Translations under genes and position numbers: made by a program | Shown: one piece after another, positions 1 through 6,466 of the stretch | How positions within the stretch are numbered: the stretch's first letter is position 1 | Layout of the letters: each line of letters starts with the position of its first letter | Notes under the pieces: model-generated | What the model saw: only the letters and a program-made list of their open reading frames with translations | The model's database searches: none | What the model was told of the DNA's origin: nothing | Origin: Candidatus Zixiibacteriota bacterium | GTDB taxonomy: Bacteria; Zixibacteria; MSB-5A5; CAIYYT01 | Direction of reading: 5' to 3' | Length of the DNA: 10,812 bases | Assembly (NCBI GenBank): GCA_026397575.1 | Contig: JAPLUP010000342.1 | Coordinates: 1 to 10,812 of the forward strand

Positions 1-161
1 TCACCGATCTCTACCGGGCGGTCGAAAATGCGCTCAAGGCGTGGCGTGATCTGGGCGGCCACGATGCTCGGCGATAACAGAAGCTTGATTAGCACAACCG
101 CCGCGACAAACAGCGCAACAACGCCGAGAGCGAGCCAGAGAAACAGTTTCCTGAGGTTCAT
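1..161 (-). CDS. AsmA-like membrane protein, N-terminal fragment (runs off the left edge)
   Basis: Only the first 53 codons are in the window. The start is an ATG whose complement lies at 159-161. The peptide opens with a short basic segment (NLRK), then one hydrophobic helix at about residues 5-29 with no cleavable signal peptidase site that I can see. A segment ending in ITPRLERIFDRPVEIG (residues 38-53) follows. A single N-terminal membrane anchor followed by 'I.P.LE...GRPV.IG' is typical of the N-terminus of AsmA/TamB-like proteins, which are long inner-membrane-anchored periplasmic proteins linked to lipid transport to, or maintenance of, the outer membrane. No clear Shine-Dalgarno sequence precedes the ATG. 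The family call rests on this N-terminus only; another membrane-anchored periplasmic protein is possible. Confidence 0.6.
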   Translation of the reverse strand, partial: MNLRKLFLWLALGVVALFVAAVVLIKLLLSPSIVAAQITPRLERIFDRPVEIG

Positions 162-199
162 CGGAAGGCAAGCTATGCAAAATCAGGTGCAGTCGCCAC

Positions 200-229
200 A
201 AATAATCCCGGTATCGGCAACCGTCTCAA
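200..229 (-). promoter_or_regulatory. Candidate sigma70-type promoter for the AsmA-like gene
   Basis: On the minus strand TTGAGA (complement of 224-229) is followed after 18 bases by TTATTT (complement of 200-205). This would start transcription about 30 bases before the AsmA-like ATG. The match is partial and found by eye only. Confidence 0.25.
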
Positions 230-285
230 GGCCGCGCCAGAGCAAACTGAAATGCTGCTCAGGAAAGATGAGCGTTCAGAAGTGC

Positions 286-315
286 TTGCTCTTGATCGCA
301 GAAATCATGTATCTT
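286..315 (+). promoter_or_regulatory. Candidate promoter for the DUF169 gene
   Basis: TTGCTC (286-291), an 18-base spacer and TATCTT (310-315) lie about 43 bases ahead of the DUF169 start. Both boxes are weak matches. The 196-base divergent gap (162-357) also holds a small inverted repeat, GCTCA (257-261) and TGAGC (269-273) with a 7-base loop, of unknown role. Confidence 0.22.
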
Positions 316-357
316 CTGTCAAGAAGAACGATTGTTCCTAAGCCTTGGAGGCGTTGT

Positions 358-1113
358 ATGGACATGCAGTTGAAAGAACTCTTTCTTGATCGCTGGAACA
401 AGTACTTCGCGGGCGCAGACCTACCGATCACTTTCTACTATTCGAACGATGATGGATGCGCGCCAAAGGCCACGAATCCCAAAGAATGGCGCTGCTTCAT
501 CGGTGAACTGGGACGAGTACGTCACGGCGAGCCATTGGCATTTTCGAGCACGGCGATCAGTTGTGCCGGCGGTAAGCGGTATTGCGGCTTTTCACAGCAG
601 CTGCGATCCAATTTCGAGTATTTCCTGTCTTATGGCATTGATGGCGAACTGGAAGGGGAACGGTACAAAAAGACGCCTGAGTTGGTAAAGGAGCAATTAC
701 GGCAACATCCGGCATATTCAGCGCCGGCGGAATACCTGATCTGCAAGCGTTGGGATCATCTGGAAGAACGGGACGAACCATTGATCGTCGCCTTCTTTGC
801 CACTGCCGATGTGCTCTCCGGTCTGTTTACACTGGCGAACTTCGACGAGTTTTCATCGCAGGGCGTGATCGCCCCGTTCGGCGCCGGATGTTCTTCGATT
901 GTCTATCATCCCTATTTCGAGAGCAAATCTGAACATCCAAGGGGAGTACTGGGGATGTTTGATGTATCGGCGCGTCCGTATGTGGAGTCGGGAGTATTGA
1001 CGCTGGCAGTGCCATGGGAGAAATTTGTACGGATGGTCAGAGACATGGATGAAAGTTTCTTGATCACGAACTCATGGAATAAAGTCAGGAAGAGAATCGG
1101 GGCGAAGAAGTAG
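358..1113 (+). CDS. DUF169 family protein (COG2043-like), function unknown
   Basis: The product is 251 residues. The ATG at 358 was chosen because GGAGG at 347-351 sits 6 bases upstream. The open frame continues back to 28, but that extension overlaps the divergent AsmA-like gene and lacks family similarity. The protein resembles the DUF169 family of bacteria and archaea: an N-terminal region with 'LPITFYY', a cysteine-containing section (C34, C46, C69, C76; note 'SCAGGKRYCGF' at 68-78), a central 'GLFTLANFD' stretch (155-163), and 'GAGCSSIVYHP' (175-185). No signal peptide or membrane segment is seen, so it is probably cytosolic. The conserved cysteines could bind metal or an Fe-S cluster, which is inference. 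No biochemical role is known to me. The gene stands alone: it diverges from the AsmA-like gene and converges on the UPF0173 gene 48 bases away. Confidence 0.8.
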   Translation: MDMQLKELFLDRWNKYFAGADLPITFYYSNDDGCAPKATNPKEWRCFIGELGRVRHGEPLAFSSTAISCAGGKRYCGFSQQLRSNFEYFLSYGIDGELEGERYKKTPELVKEQLRQHPAYSAPAEYLICKRWDHLEERDEPLIVAFFATADVLSGLFTLANFDEFSSQGVIAPFGAGCSSIVYHPYFESKSEHPRGVLGMFDVSARPYVESGVLTLAVPWEKFVRMVRDMDESFLITNSWNKVRKRIGAKK

Positions 1114-1161
1114 CGTACTCGCTCCTTTCCATTCCCCGGCAGCGAAAATAAGCGCTACCAA

Positions 1162-1842
1162 TCAAAGCTCGATAGTGTCGCCCGAGTTCATGACAATGCA
1201 CTCCACCGGCTTGCCGCGCAACAAATCAACGAACTGCTGCGGGTCTTGCTTAATGATGTCAAACGTGTTGTAGTGCATCGGCACGACCTTTTTCGGCTTC
1301 AAGAAATCAACGGCTTTGGCGGCATCGACGGGACCCATCGTGAAATTGTCGCCAATCGGTAGTAGCGCCAGGTCAATAGGGTTCATTTCGCCAATTAACT
1401 GCATGTCGAGAAACAGCCCGGTGTCGCCGGCGTGATAGATCGTCTTGCCGCCGATGTTGACCAATATTCCGGTTGGGCTGCCGCCGTGCTCCTCCGAACT
1501 CTCCAAAGTGGAACCGTGATGAGCAATTGTCAGCTTGACCCACCCGAACGGAAACTTGGCGCTGCCGCCGATATGAAGCGGGTGCGACTTGAGACCTTGC
1601 TTGGACGCATACTGAGACAACTCGAAGTTGGCTATCACAGTGGCCTTGTTGCGAGAGGCAATAAGCGGTGCGTCCCCCCAGTGATCACCATGACCGTGAG
1701 ATATAAGCACATAATCTGCCTTGACATCCTCCGGTTTGATCTTACAGAGAGGGTTATTCCTGATGAAGGGATCAATTACAAGGCGATGACCGTCGGCGTC
1801 GATTTCGAAACAGGAGTGACCATGAAAAGTGATTTTGACCAT
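1162..1842 (-). CDS. UPF0173 metal-dependent hydrolase (metallo-beta-lactamase fold, UlaG-like)
   Basis: The product is 226 residues, the usual length of UPF0173 proteins. Metal ligands of the metallo-beta-lactamase fold are visible: the HxHxDH motif 'SHGHGDHWGD' at 48-57 (H49, H51, D53, H54), H108/H109 in 'IAHHGS', D140 in 'YHAGDTG', and H190 in 'PMHYNTF'. The opening 'ITFHGHSCFEI' is characteristic of the family. It is expected to be a cytosolic hydrolase with two metal ions. The substrate is unknown; related UlaG is an L-ascorbate-6-phosphate lactonase, but no ascorbate genes are nearby. The ATG is at 1840-1842, with GGAG (complement of 1853-1856) 10 bases upstream, a slightly long spacing. 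The gene lies 96 bases downstream of hemW on the same strand, so the two may be co-transcribed, though the gap could hold its own promoter. Confidence 0.93.
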   Translation of the reverse strand: MVKITFHGHSCFEIDADGHRLVIDPFIRNNPLCKIKPEDVKADYVLISHGHGDHWGDAPLIASRNKATVIANFELSQYASKQGLKSHPLHIGGSAKFPFGWVKLTIAHHGSTLESSEEHGGSPTGILVNIGGKTIYHAGDTGLFLDMQLIGEMNPIDLALLPIGDNFTMGPVDAAKAVDFLKPKKVVPMHYNTFDIIKQDPQQFVDLLRGKPVECIVMNSGDTIEL

Positions 1843-1904
1843 CCGCTACTATCTCCTATCCTGTGTATACGGCCTTGCGGCAACGTGAGTCTCTATCAAA
1901 TGTA

Positions 1905-1917
1905 TGCACATTGTGCA
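1905..1917. repeat. Short palindrome between hemW and the UPF0173 gene
   Basis: TGCACATTGTGCA has two perfect 5-base arms around a 3-base centre. It lies just after the hemW stop and about 65 bases before the UPF0173 ATG. No T-run follows it, so it does not look like an intrinsic terminator. It could be an operator for the UPF0173 gene or chance. Confidence 0.35.
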
Positions 1918-1938
1918 CGAAAGAACTTATCGGGTCCA

Positions 1939-3087
1939 TTACGCGAAATCAGGGCAAAGCGACGAGGCTATCAAATCGGAGCGAAACATCCCCTGCCCGG
2001 TGAGTCGGATAAAGCCGTCGGCAATAACAAGGTCGCCAACTTCCTGCAGTTTCGCCAAGAGATCACGCCGTTTGATGAGGATGTCGTAGCCGAAGCTGTC
2101 ACGCAGGAGAGTGGTGTCGAGACCACTGGTGAGACGCAGAGAGAGCATGATCGTTTCCAGCAGTCGTTTTGACCCGGTAAGATGCTCGATTTCATGCGGC
2201 GGCAGGCGTCCCGACGACAGGTTCTTGATGTAGGTCGCGAGGTCGGGTTCGTTGCGAATCCGCTTGCCATTCAGGGTCGCGACTGCAGCAGGGCCGAAAG
2301 CAAAGTAGTCACGCTGTTCCCAGTAGGCGAGATTGTGGCGGCATTCGTAGCCCGGGACGGCAAAATTGGAAATCTCATAATGTTGGTAGCCGCGACCGCC
2401 GAGGAATTCGATGGCGCTGACATAGCGTTTGGCTATGTGGTCGTCGTCTGGCAAAGAGACCTCTTGGCGTTGGACTTGATGGCGCAACGGGACTTCACCC
2501 TCAAGTGTCAGCGCATAGAACGACAGATGCTGTGGCGTCAGTGCAGTGGCCGCCTTCAGATCGAAGTCGAGACTGCTTTCAGTCTCATCCGGTAGACCAT
2601 AGATTAGATCAAGCGAGACATTGTCAATTTCCGCTTGTCGCGCGTTGTGTACCGCTGAAGCGATTTGTTCGACGTTGTGGATGCGGCCAAGGCGTTCGAG
2701 ATTGGCGGCGCTGAAAGACTGCGCGCCAAATGAAACGCGGTTGACACCGAGTTCCTGCAGAAGCTGTAACTTTTCCGCAGTTGCTGATTCAGGATTGGCT
2801 TCCACGGTGATCTCCGCGGTTTCACCAAAACTGAAATAATTGCGAACGGTGGCGAAAATGCGACGCCAGGATTGCTCGGAGAGTGTCGTCGGCGTACCGC
2901 CACCAAAATAGAGCGTGGTCAGCGGCGCGGGCAGACCCCTTTCGTCGGACAGGCGCAACGCCATCTCGCCGACAAGCGCCGCGACAAAAGATTGTTCCGT
3001 TCCCGGGTCGTGCAGGACGCGATAAAAATCGCAGTAGCTGCAGATACAGGCACAGAAGGGAATGTGGATATAACAGGACGCCGCCAC
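1939..3087 (-). CDS. hemW: HemW: heme chaperone, radical SAM coproporphyrinogen III oxidase-like protein
   Basis: The product is 382 residues, normal for HemW, formerly called HemN-like or oxygen-independent coproporphyrinogen oxidase. The radical SAM motif CxxxCxxC is at C12, C16 and C19 ('FCACICSYCDF'), with an extra C14. Also present are 'YFGGGTPTTL' (60-69, SAM-binding GGGTP), 'EANPES' (97-102), 'SFGAQSF' (119-125), 'LDLIYGLPDET' (159-169), 'HYEISNFA' (236-243) and the heme-binding HNxxYW motif at 251-256. Short N-terminal spacing and HNxxYW favour HemW over HemN. It binds heme and delivers it to respiratory proteins, probably in the cytoplasm or at the membrane. The start is GTG: an in-frame TAG lies seven codons upstream with no other usual start between. 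No clear Shine-Dalgarno sequence is visible. The usual 'G.GPGAHS' after the HNxxYW box reads 'AFGPAAVA' (263-270), so the H-S pair is replaced. Confidence 0.93.
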   Translation of the reverse strand: MAASCYIHIPFCACICSYCDFYRVLHDPGTEQSFVAALVGEMALRLSDERGLPAPLTTLYFGGGTPTTLSEQSWRRIFATVRNYFSFGETAEITVEANPESATAEKLQLLQELGVNRVSFGAQSFSAANLERLGRIHNVEQIASAVHNARQAEIDNVSLDLIYGLPDETESSLDFDLKAATALTPQHLSFYALTLEGEVPLRHQVQRQEVSLPDDDHIAKRYVSAIEFLGGRGYQHYEISNFAVPGYECRHNLAYWEQRDYFAFGPAAVATLNGKRIRNEPDLATYIKNLSSGRLPPHEIEHLTGSKRLLETIMLSLRLTSGLDTTLLRDSFGYDILIKRRDLLAKLQEVGDLVIADGFIRLTGQGMFRSDLIASSLCPDFA

Positions 3088-3108
3088 AAAGGAAAGATAA
3101 ACACACTA

Positions 3109-3141
3109 TGGACGATGGCAAGGTTTTTGTGTATAACACAA
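3109..3141. promoter_or_regulatory. Divergent promoter region with a palindromic operator candidate (hemW / GT-TPR gene)
   Basis: The 95-base gap between the GTG of hemW and the TTG of the membrane TPR gene holds a plus-strand sigma70-like promoter: TGGACG (3109-3114), a 17-base spacer and TATAAC (3132-3137). The -10 box lies inside a perfect inverted repeat, TTGTGT-ATA-ACACAA (3127-3141). On the minus strand the same repeat gives an extended -10-like TGTTATACA reading towards hemW (TATACA is the complement of 3130-3135). A regulator bound to the palindrome would therefore cover both -10 boxes. The assignment is by eye; the palindrome is exact. Confidence 0.45.
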
Positions 3142-3182
3142 TTAACTGGGCGGTACTTAACACTTGATTTGCGGAGCAGTCT

Positions 3183-5378
3183 TTGGTATTTATTCATGTT
3201 ATGATAGCGAACAACGCGGGAAAGAAAAGAACACGTCTTAGTCCCACAATGTTGGGTATGATTGTATTCGCGGTCGCCTTTCTGCCACGGTTGTTCCACC
3301 TCTTGAGTATTCAAGCGTCCCCCCTGTTCAACTACCTCGCCCCCGATCCGTTGTCTTACTATCAGCTTGCGAGCAAGCTGGCCGCCGGACAGACGGTTGG
3401 AGATGCCATATTGTTCAGGGCGCCGCTGTACCCCTACTTGCTGGCCCTCTACTACTGGGTCTTTGGGCAGGCGCTTTTCATGCCTTTGCTTCTGCAAAGT
3501 ATCCTGGGCGCGTTCGCCTGTGTGATGGTCTATATAATTGCGCGTCGCTATTACGCGAACAAGATTGCGATAACGGCGGGTCTGGCGACGGCACTATGTG
3601 GTCCGCTGATATTCTTCGGCGGCGAGCTACTCCCTTTCACGCTGGCGCTCACCTTAAATCTGATCGCAATTTGGCTGCTGACCGACTATGAAGAGAGTCG
3701 AAAGCCGTCTCAGCTGTTCACCGCCGGACTGTTGCTCGGCCTATCAGCCGCGGCACATCCGGCAATTCTGCTTCTCGCGCCGATAGTTGTGCTATGGATT
3801 TACCAACGGTTGTCGCAAAATCGGCAGGAATGGATCAAGCAGACAATGCCGTTCGTGATTGGAATCCTGATTGTGCTTGTGCCGGTGGCAGCGCACAATG
3901 TTATCGCAGGTGGTGAGACAGTTGTTTTTGAGACGTATGGCGGCGTTAATTTCGGAGCCGGTAACAATACGCAGGCTGACGGCGGGAAGCCGGTTCTGCC
4001 GGGTACGCTCTCTGATGCGCAGCCGAGCATCGATGTAGCTTCGGCGCTCGCCAGTCAGCAGACGGGCAGGAAGTTGACGGCGACCGAGACCGGCAGCTAT
4101 TGGCTGGGACAAGGATTCAAGTACATCTTCACCCAGCCGCTGTCGTGGATCGGACTGCAGATGCGCAAGGTTGCCTATCTGATCACCGGCTACGAGATTC
4201 CAAAGGATAGGCAGGTCTACTTCTTCGCCAAGCAAAGCAGTCTGCTCAGATACTTGTTGTGGGAAAAGCTGATTGCGTTTCCATTCGGGATACTGCTCCC
4301 CTTGGCGCTGCCGGCGCTGGCGGCCGGCTCTCCTTTACGTCGTAGCAAGAGGCAGTGTGTGCTAACAGGATACGTGCTCTCCTATGTCTTGATAATGCTG
4401 CTGTTTACTGTAACCTCGCGATATCGGGCGATGCTGGTACCGATCACAACAATCTGGTCTGCCGCGGGATTTTGGACGCTAGTCCAGTTATACAGAGAAG
4501 GCAGCTATAGCAAGTTTTATCGCTGGTTGGCAGTATTGGTTGCCGCGCTGGTCGTGTGCAATGGCATTGCCTATATTCCCGGCTTATCGCCACGAGTTCA
4601 TGCAGATTTTGAGGGATTCATGTTTACAGGCAGCGCCTATTACAGCACGGGCAAATATGCCGATGCCGAACAGAATTTTTACAATGCGGCAATGCTCAAT
4701 CCGCGTTCAGCAGCCGTCTTCACCAATCTGGGCAATGCCTGTGCCCGGCGGAACAAAGACTCATCGGCCGTCGATTACTATAGGCGAGCAATGGCCGTTG
4801 ATCCAAACGATGATCGACCCAAAAAGGCGGCGGCTGAAATCTACCGCAAGCGCGACCGTATCAAGGATCTTGCTGATCTGGCGGTTGCGGAGATCAAGAA
4901 GAACCCCAAGGCGGTTTGGGCATACCACGAATACGCCTATGTGCATGTCAAGCTGGAAGAATACCCCACGGCGGCAAATTTGTACGAACAAGCGTTTGAG
5001 GCAGACACGACCGACTACAGCGCGATCTTTCTCAAAGCGGGATGCTATCTGGCTGCCGATATGCGCATGGAAGCGGCGGAGCAGTATCAGCGCTTCCTGA
5101 AGTATGTACCGAACTCGGTGGAGGCGCACGCTAACTTGGGGCAGGTCTACGCGCGACAGAACAGGTTGGAACAGGCCTTAGAGCAATTCCAACGCGTCGT
5201 AAATATGCAGCCGGACAATCCGGCGGGGTATTTCAATCTGGCATCGACTTATCTGCAGATGGGCGACTTCAACAAGGCCGATGAATCACTGAATAAGACA
5301 GTCTCGCTCGATCCCAAGTTCCCCGGCATCACCGATGTGCGGCAAATGATTGTCAACGAGCGAGCGGGAAAGAAATAA
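3183..5378 (+). CDS. Multi-pass membrane GT39/PMT-like protein fused to a C-terminal TPR array
   Basis: The product is 731 residues. I chose the TTG at 3183 because GGAG (3173-3176) lies 6 bases upstream. The in-frame ATG at 3201 has no ribosome site, but using it would cost only six residues. About residues 22-466 are a hydrophobic domain with roughly ten membrane helices. The first loop has 'APDPLSYYQLA' (53-63) and 'FRAPLYPYLLAL' (78-89), the layout of PMT_2/GT39 glycosyltransferases (ArnT-like), where an acidic residue in this loop is catalytic; D55 is the candidate here. 'SRYRAMLVP' (412-420) matches the later conserved RY..P segment. Such enzymes move a sugar from a polyprenyl-phosphate donor on the outer membrane face. 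Residues about 477-711 form six or seven TPR units, for example 'AHANLGQVYARQN' and 'GYFNLASTYLQMG', probably extracytoplasmic and for protein binding. The gene diverges from hemW and converges on acd, 56 bases away. Acceptor and donor are unknown. Confidence 0.8.
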   Translation: MVFIHVMIANNAGKKRTRLSPTMLGMIVFAVAFLPRLFHLLSIQASPLFNYLAPDPLSYYQLASKLAAGQTVGDAILFRAPLYPYLLALYYWVFGQALFMPLLLQSILGAFACVMVYIIARRYYANKIAITAGLATALCGPLIFFGGELLPFTLALTLNLIAIWLLTDYEESRKPSQLFTAGLLLGLSAAAHPAILLLAPIVVLWIYQRLSQNRQEWIKQTMPFVIGILIVLVPVAAHNVIAGGETVVFETYGGVNFGAGNNTQADGGKPVLPGTLSDAQPSIDVASALASQQTGRKLTATETGSYWLGQGFKYIFTQPLSWIGLQMRKVAYLITGYEIPKDRQVYFFAKQSSLLRYLLWEKLIAFPFGILLPLALPALAAGSPLRRSKRQCVLTGYVLSYVLIMLLFTVTSRYRAMLVPITTIWSAAGFWTLVQLYREGSYSKFYRWLAVLVAALVVCNGIAYIPGLSPRVHADFEGFMFTGSAYYSTGKYADAEQNFYNAAMLNPRSAAVFTNLGNACARRNKDSSAVDYYRRAMAVDPNDDRPKKAAAEIYRKRDRIKDLADLAVAEIKKNPKAVWAYHEYAYVHVKLEEYPTAANLYEQAFEADTTDYSAIFLKAGCYLAADMRMEAAEQYQRFLKYVPNSVEAHANLGQVYARQNRLEQALEQFQRVVNMQPDNPAGYFNLASTYLQMGDFNKADESLNKTVSLDPKFPGITDVRQMIVNERAGKK

Positions 5379-5434
5379 GCTCCTCCTATCACAGAGACAG
5401 GGGAATCTTCGTCAATTGAAGCCCAGCGGCGAGT

Positions 5435-6466
5435 TCACTTCAGGGGCGCCAACACGAACCGCGCATCGACAGCCTTAGTAGCGTTCTCTTCGGCGGAGAC
5501 GATAAACGGATTGATATCGATCTCGGCGAAGTCAGGGAAATCAAGCACCAGTTGCGACAGTTTGAGTATTGAGTCTTCCACCGAAGCGATGTTGACCGGT
5601 TTTGACCCACGGAAACCGGTAAGCAGCTTGTAACCCTTGAGAGATTTAATCATGTCTCGAGCATCCAAATCAGTCAATGGCGCGATCCGGAACGAGACGT
5701 CTTTCATAACCTCAACATAGATACCACCGAGACCGAACATGATCAAGGCTCCGAAGGACGGGTCGGTGGTCATGCCGATAACGGTTTCGACACCGCCGGT
5801 GATCATCTCCTGCACTACAACCGAAAACTGCTCCTTGCTCTTCGGAAAGGCCTTGGTGATGCGCTTCTCCATGTCGGCATAAGCACTGATCACTTCCGTT
5901 GGCGTGCGCAGATCAACCGCGACCGCGCCGTATTCGGTCTTATGAAGGATGAATGGCGTATTGACTTTAATCACAACCGGCCCACCAATCTTGGCGGCGA
6001 TTTTGCCGGCTTCTTCTTTGCTAAAAGCATACTTGTAGGACGCGACCGGGATTTGATAGCAACTCAATATCTGAAGCGCTTCATCACCGATGACGGCGTT
6101 CTTCTGTTCCAAGCGATTCTTCTTTTCGGGGAAGATCATTGCCGGAATGCCATGCTCCTTAAGCCGCTCGAAGGCGCCGGTGCCGTAAGTGACCCCCATA
6201 AAGCAGGCGTATAGCGGCAATTTGGAAATCCTGGCGGTATCGATGATCGCGTCAGCCACCAGAGTTTGATCGATTGTCACAGGCGGCACACAGATCGCAA
6301 TGATGGAATCGATATTAGGATCCTTGACGACATACGACAGCGCCTTCTTGAACTCGACACCGGTGGCGCCGGCAACGAGATCGAGAGGATTATTAACCGG
6401 TGTACCGGGAGGTAGTATCGGCTGGATGGCGCTGACCGTCCTGGGCGAAAATTCCGGCAATCTCAT
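5435..6466 (-). CDS. Acyl-CoA synthetase (NDP-forming), C-terminal part: alpha C-domain plus ATP-grasp beta region; 3' half of a disrupted acd gene
   Basis: This 343-codon frame encodes the rest of the ADP-forming acetate/acyl-CoA ligase. Residues 1-115 are the end of the ligase-CoA domain ('NPLDLVAGATGVEFKKAL', 26-43), and about 120-343 are the ATP-grasp domain. 'FILHKTEYGAVAVDL' (172-186) holds H175, the beta-subunit histidine thought to shuttle phosphate. 'VQEMITGG' (218-225), 'FGLGGIYVEVMKD' (244-256) and 'EIDINPF' (315-321) are standard. The ATG at 6464-6466 overlaps the stop of the upstream frame by four bases (ATGA) but has no Shine-Dalgarno sequence. The reading frame is meaningful further upstream: codons at 6467-6511 spell 'GGPGILATDALIGAG', a conserved motif of the family, so this is not a natural gene start. 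The linker before the ATP-grasp domain (about 114-130) also looks short for the family. The enzyme would interconvert acyl-CoA, ADP and phosphate with acid, ATP and CoA. Confidence 0.85.
   Translation of the reverse strand: MRLPEFSPRTVSAIQPILPPGTPVNNPLDLVAGATGVEFKKALSYVVKDPNIDSIIAICVPPVTIDQTLVADAIIDTARISKLPLYACFMGVTYGTGAFERLKEHGIPAMIFPEKKNRLEQKNAVIGDEALQILSCYQIPVASYKYAFSKEEAGKIAAKIGGPVVIKVNTPFILHKTEYGAVAVDLRTPTEVISAYADMEKRITKAFPKSKEQFSVVVQEMITGGVETVIGMTTDPSFGALIMFGLGGIYVEVMKDVSFRIAPLTDLDARDMIKSLKGYKLLTGFRGSKPVNIASVEDSILKLSQLVLDFPDFAEIDINPFIVSAEENATKAVDARFVLAPLK

Noticed and set aside
28..357. N-terminal extension of the DUF169 frame back to 28
   Set aside because: It lies antisense over the AsmA-like gene and shows no family similarity, and the ATG at 358 has a strong Shine-Dalgarno sequence at the right distance.
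1110..1158. GTAGCG ... CGCTAC inverted repeat between the convergent DUF169 and UPF0173 genes as a terminator
   Set aside because: The loop is about 37 bases and no T-run follows on either strand.
1432..2172. Plus-strand open frame of 246 codons
   Set aside because: It is antisense to the well-supported UPF0173 gene and the end of hemW, and its translation shows no recognisable domain.
2919..3497. Minus-strand open frame of 192 codons across the hemW start and the TPR gene start
   Set aside because: It overlaps two clear genes and their promoter region, and its low-complexity charged product looks like a shadow frame.
5399..5427. CTTC/GAAG hairpin between the convergent TPR and acd genes as a bidirectional terminator
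   Set aside because: The stem is only four pairs unless bulged, and there is no U-tract; too weak to call.
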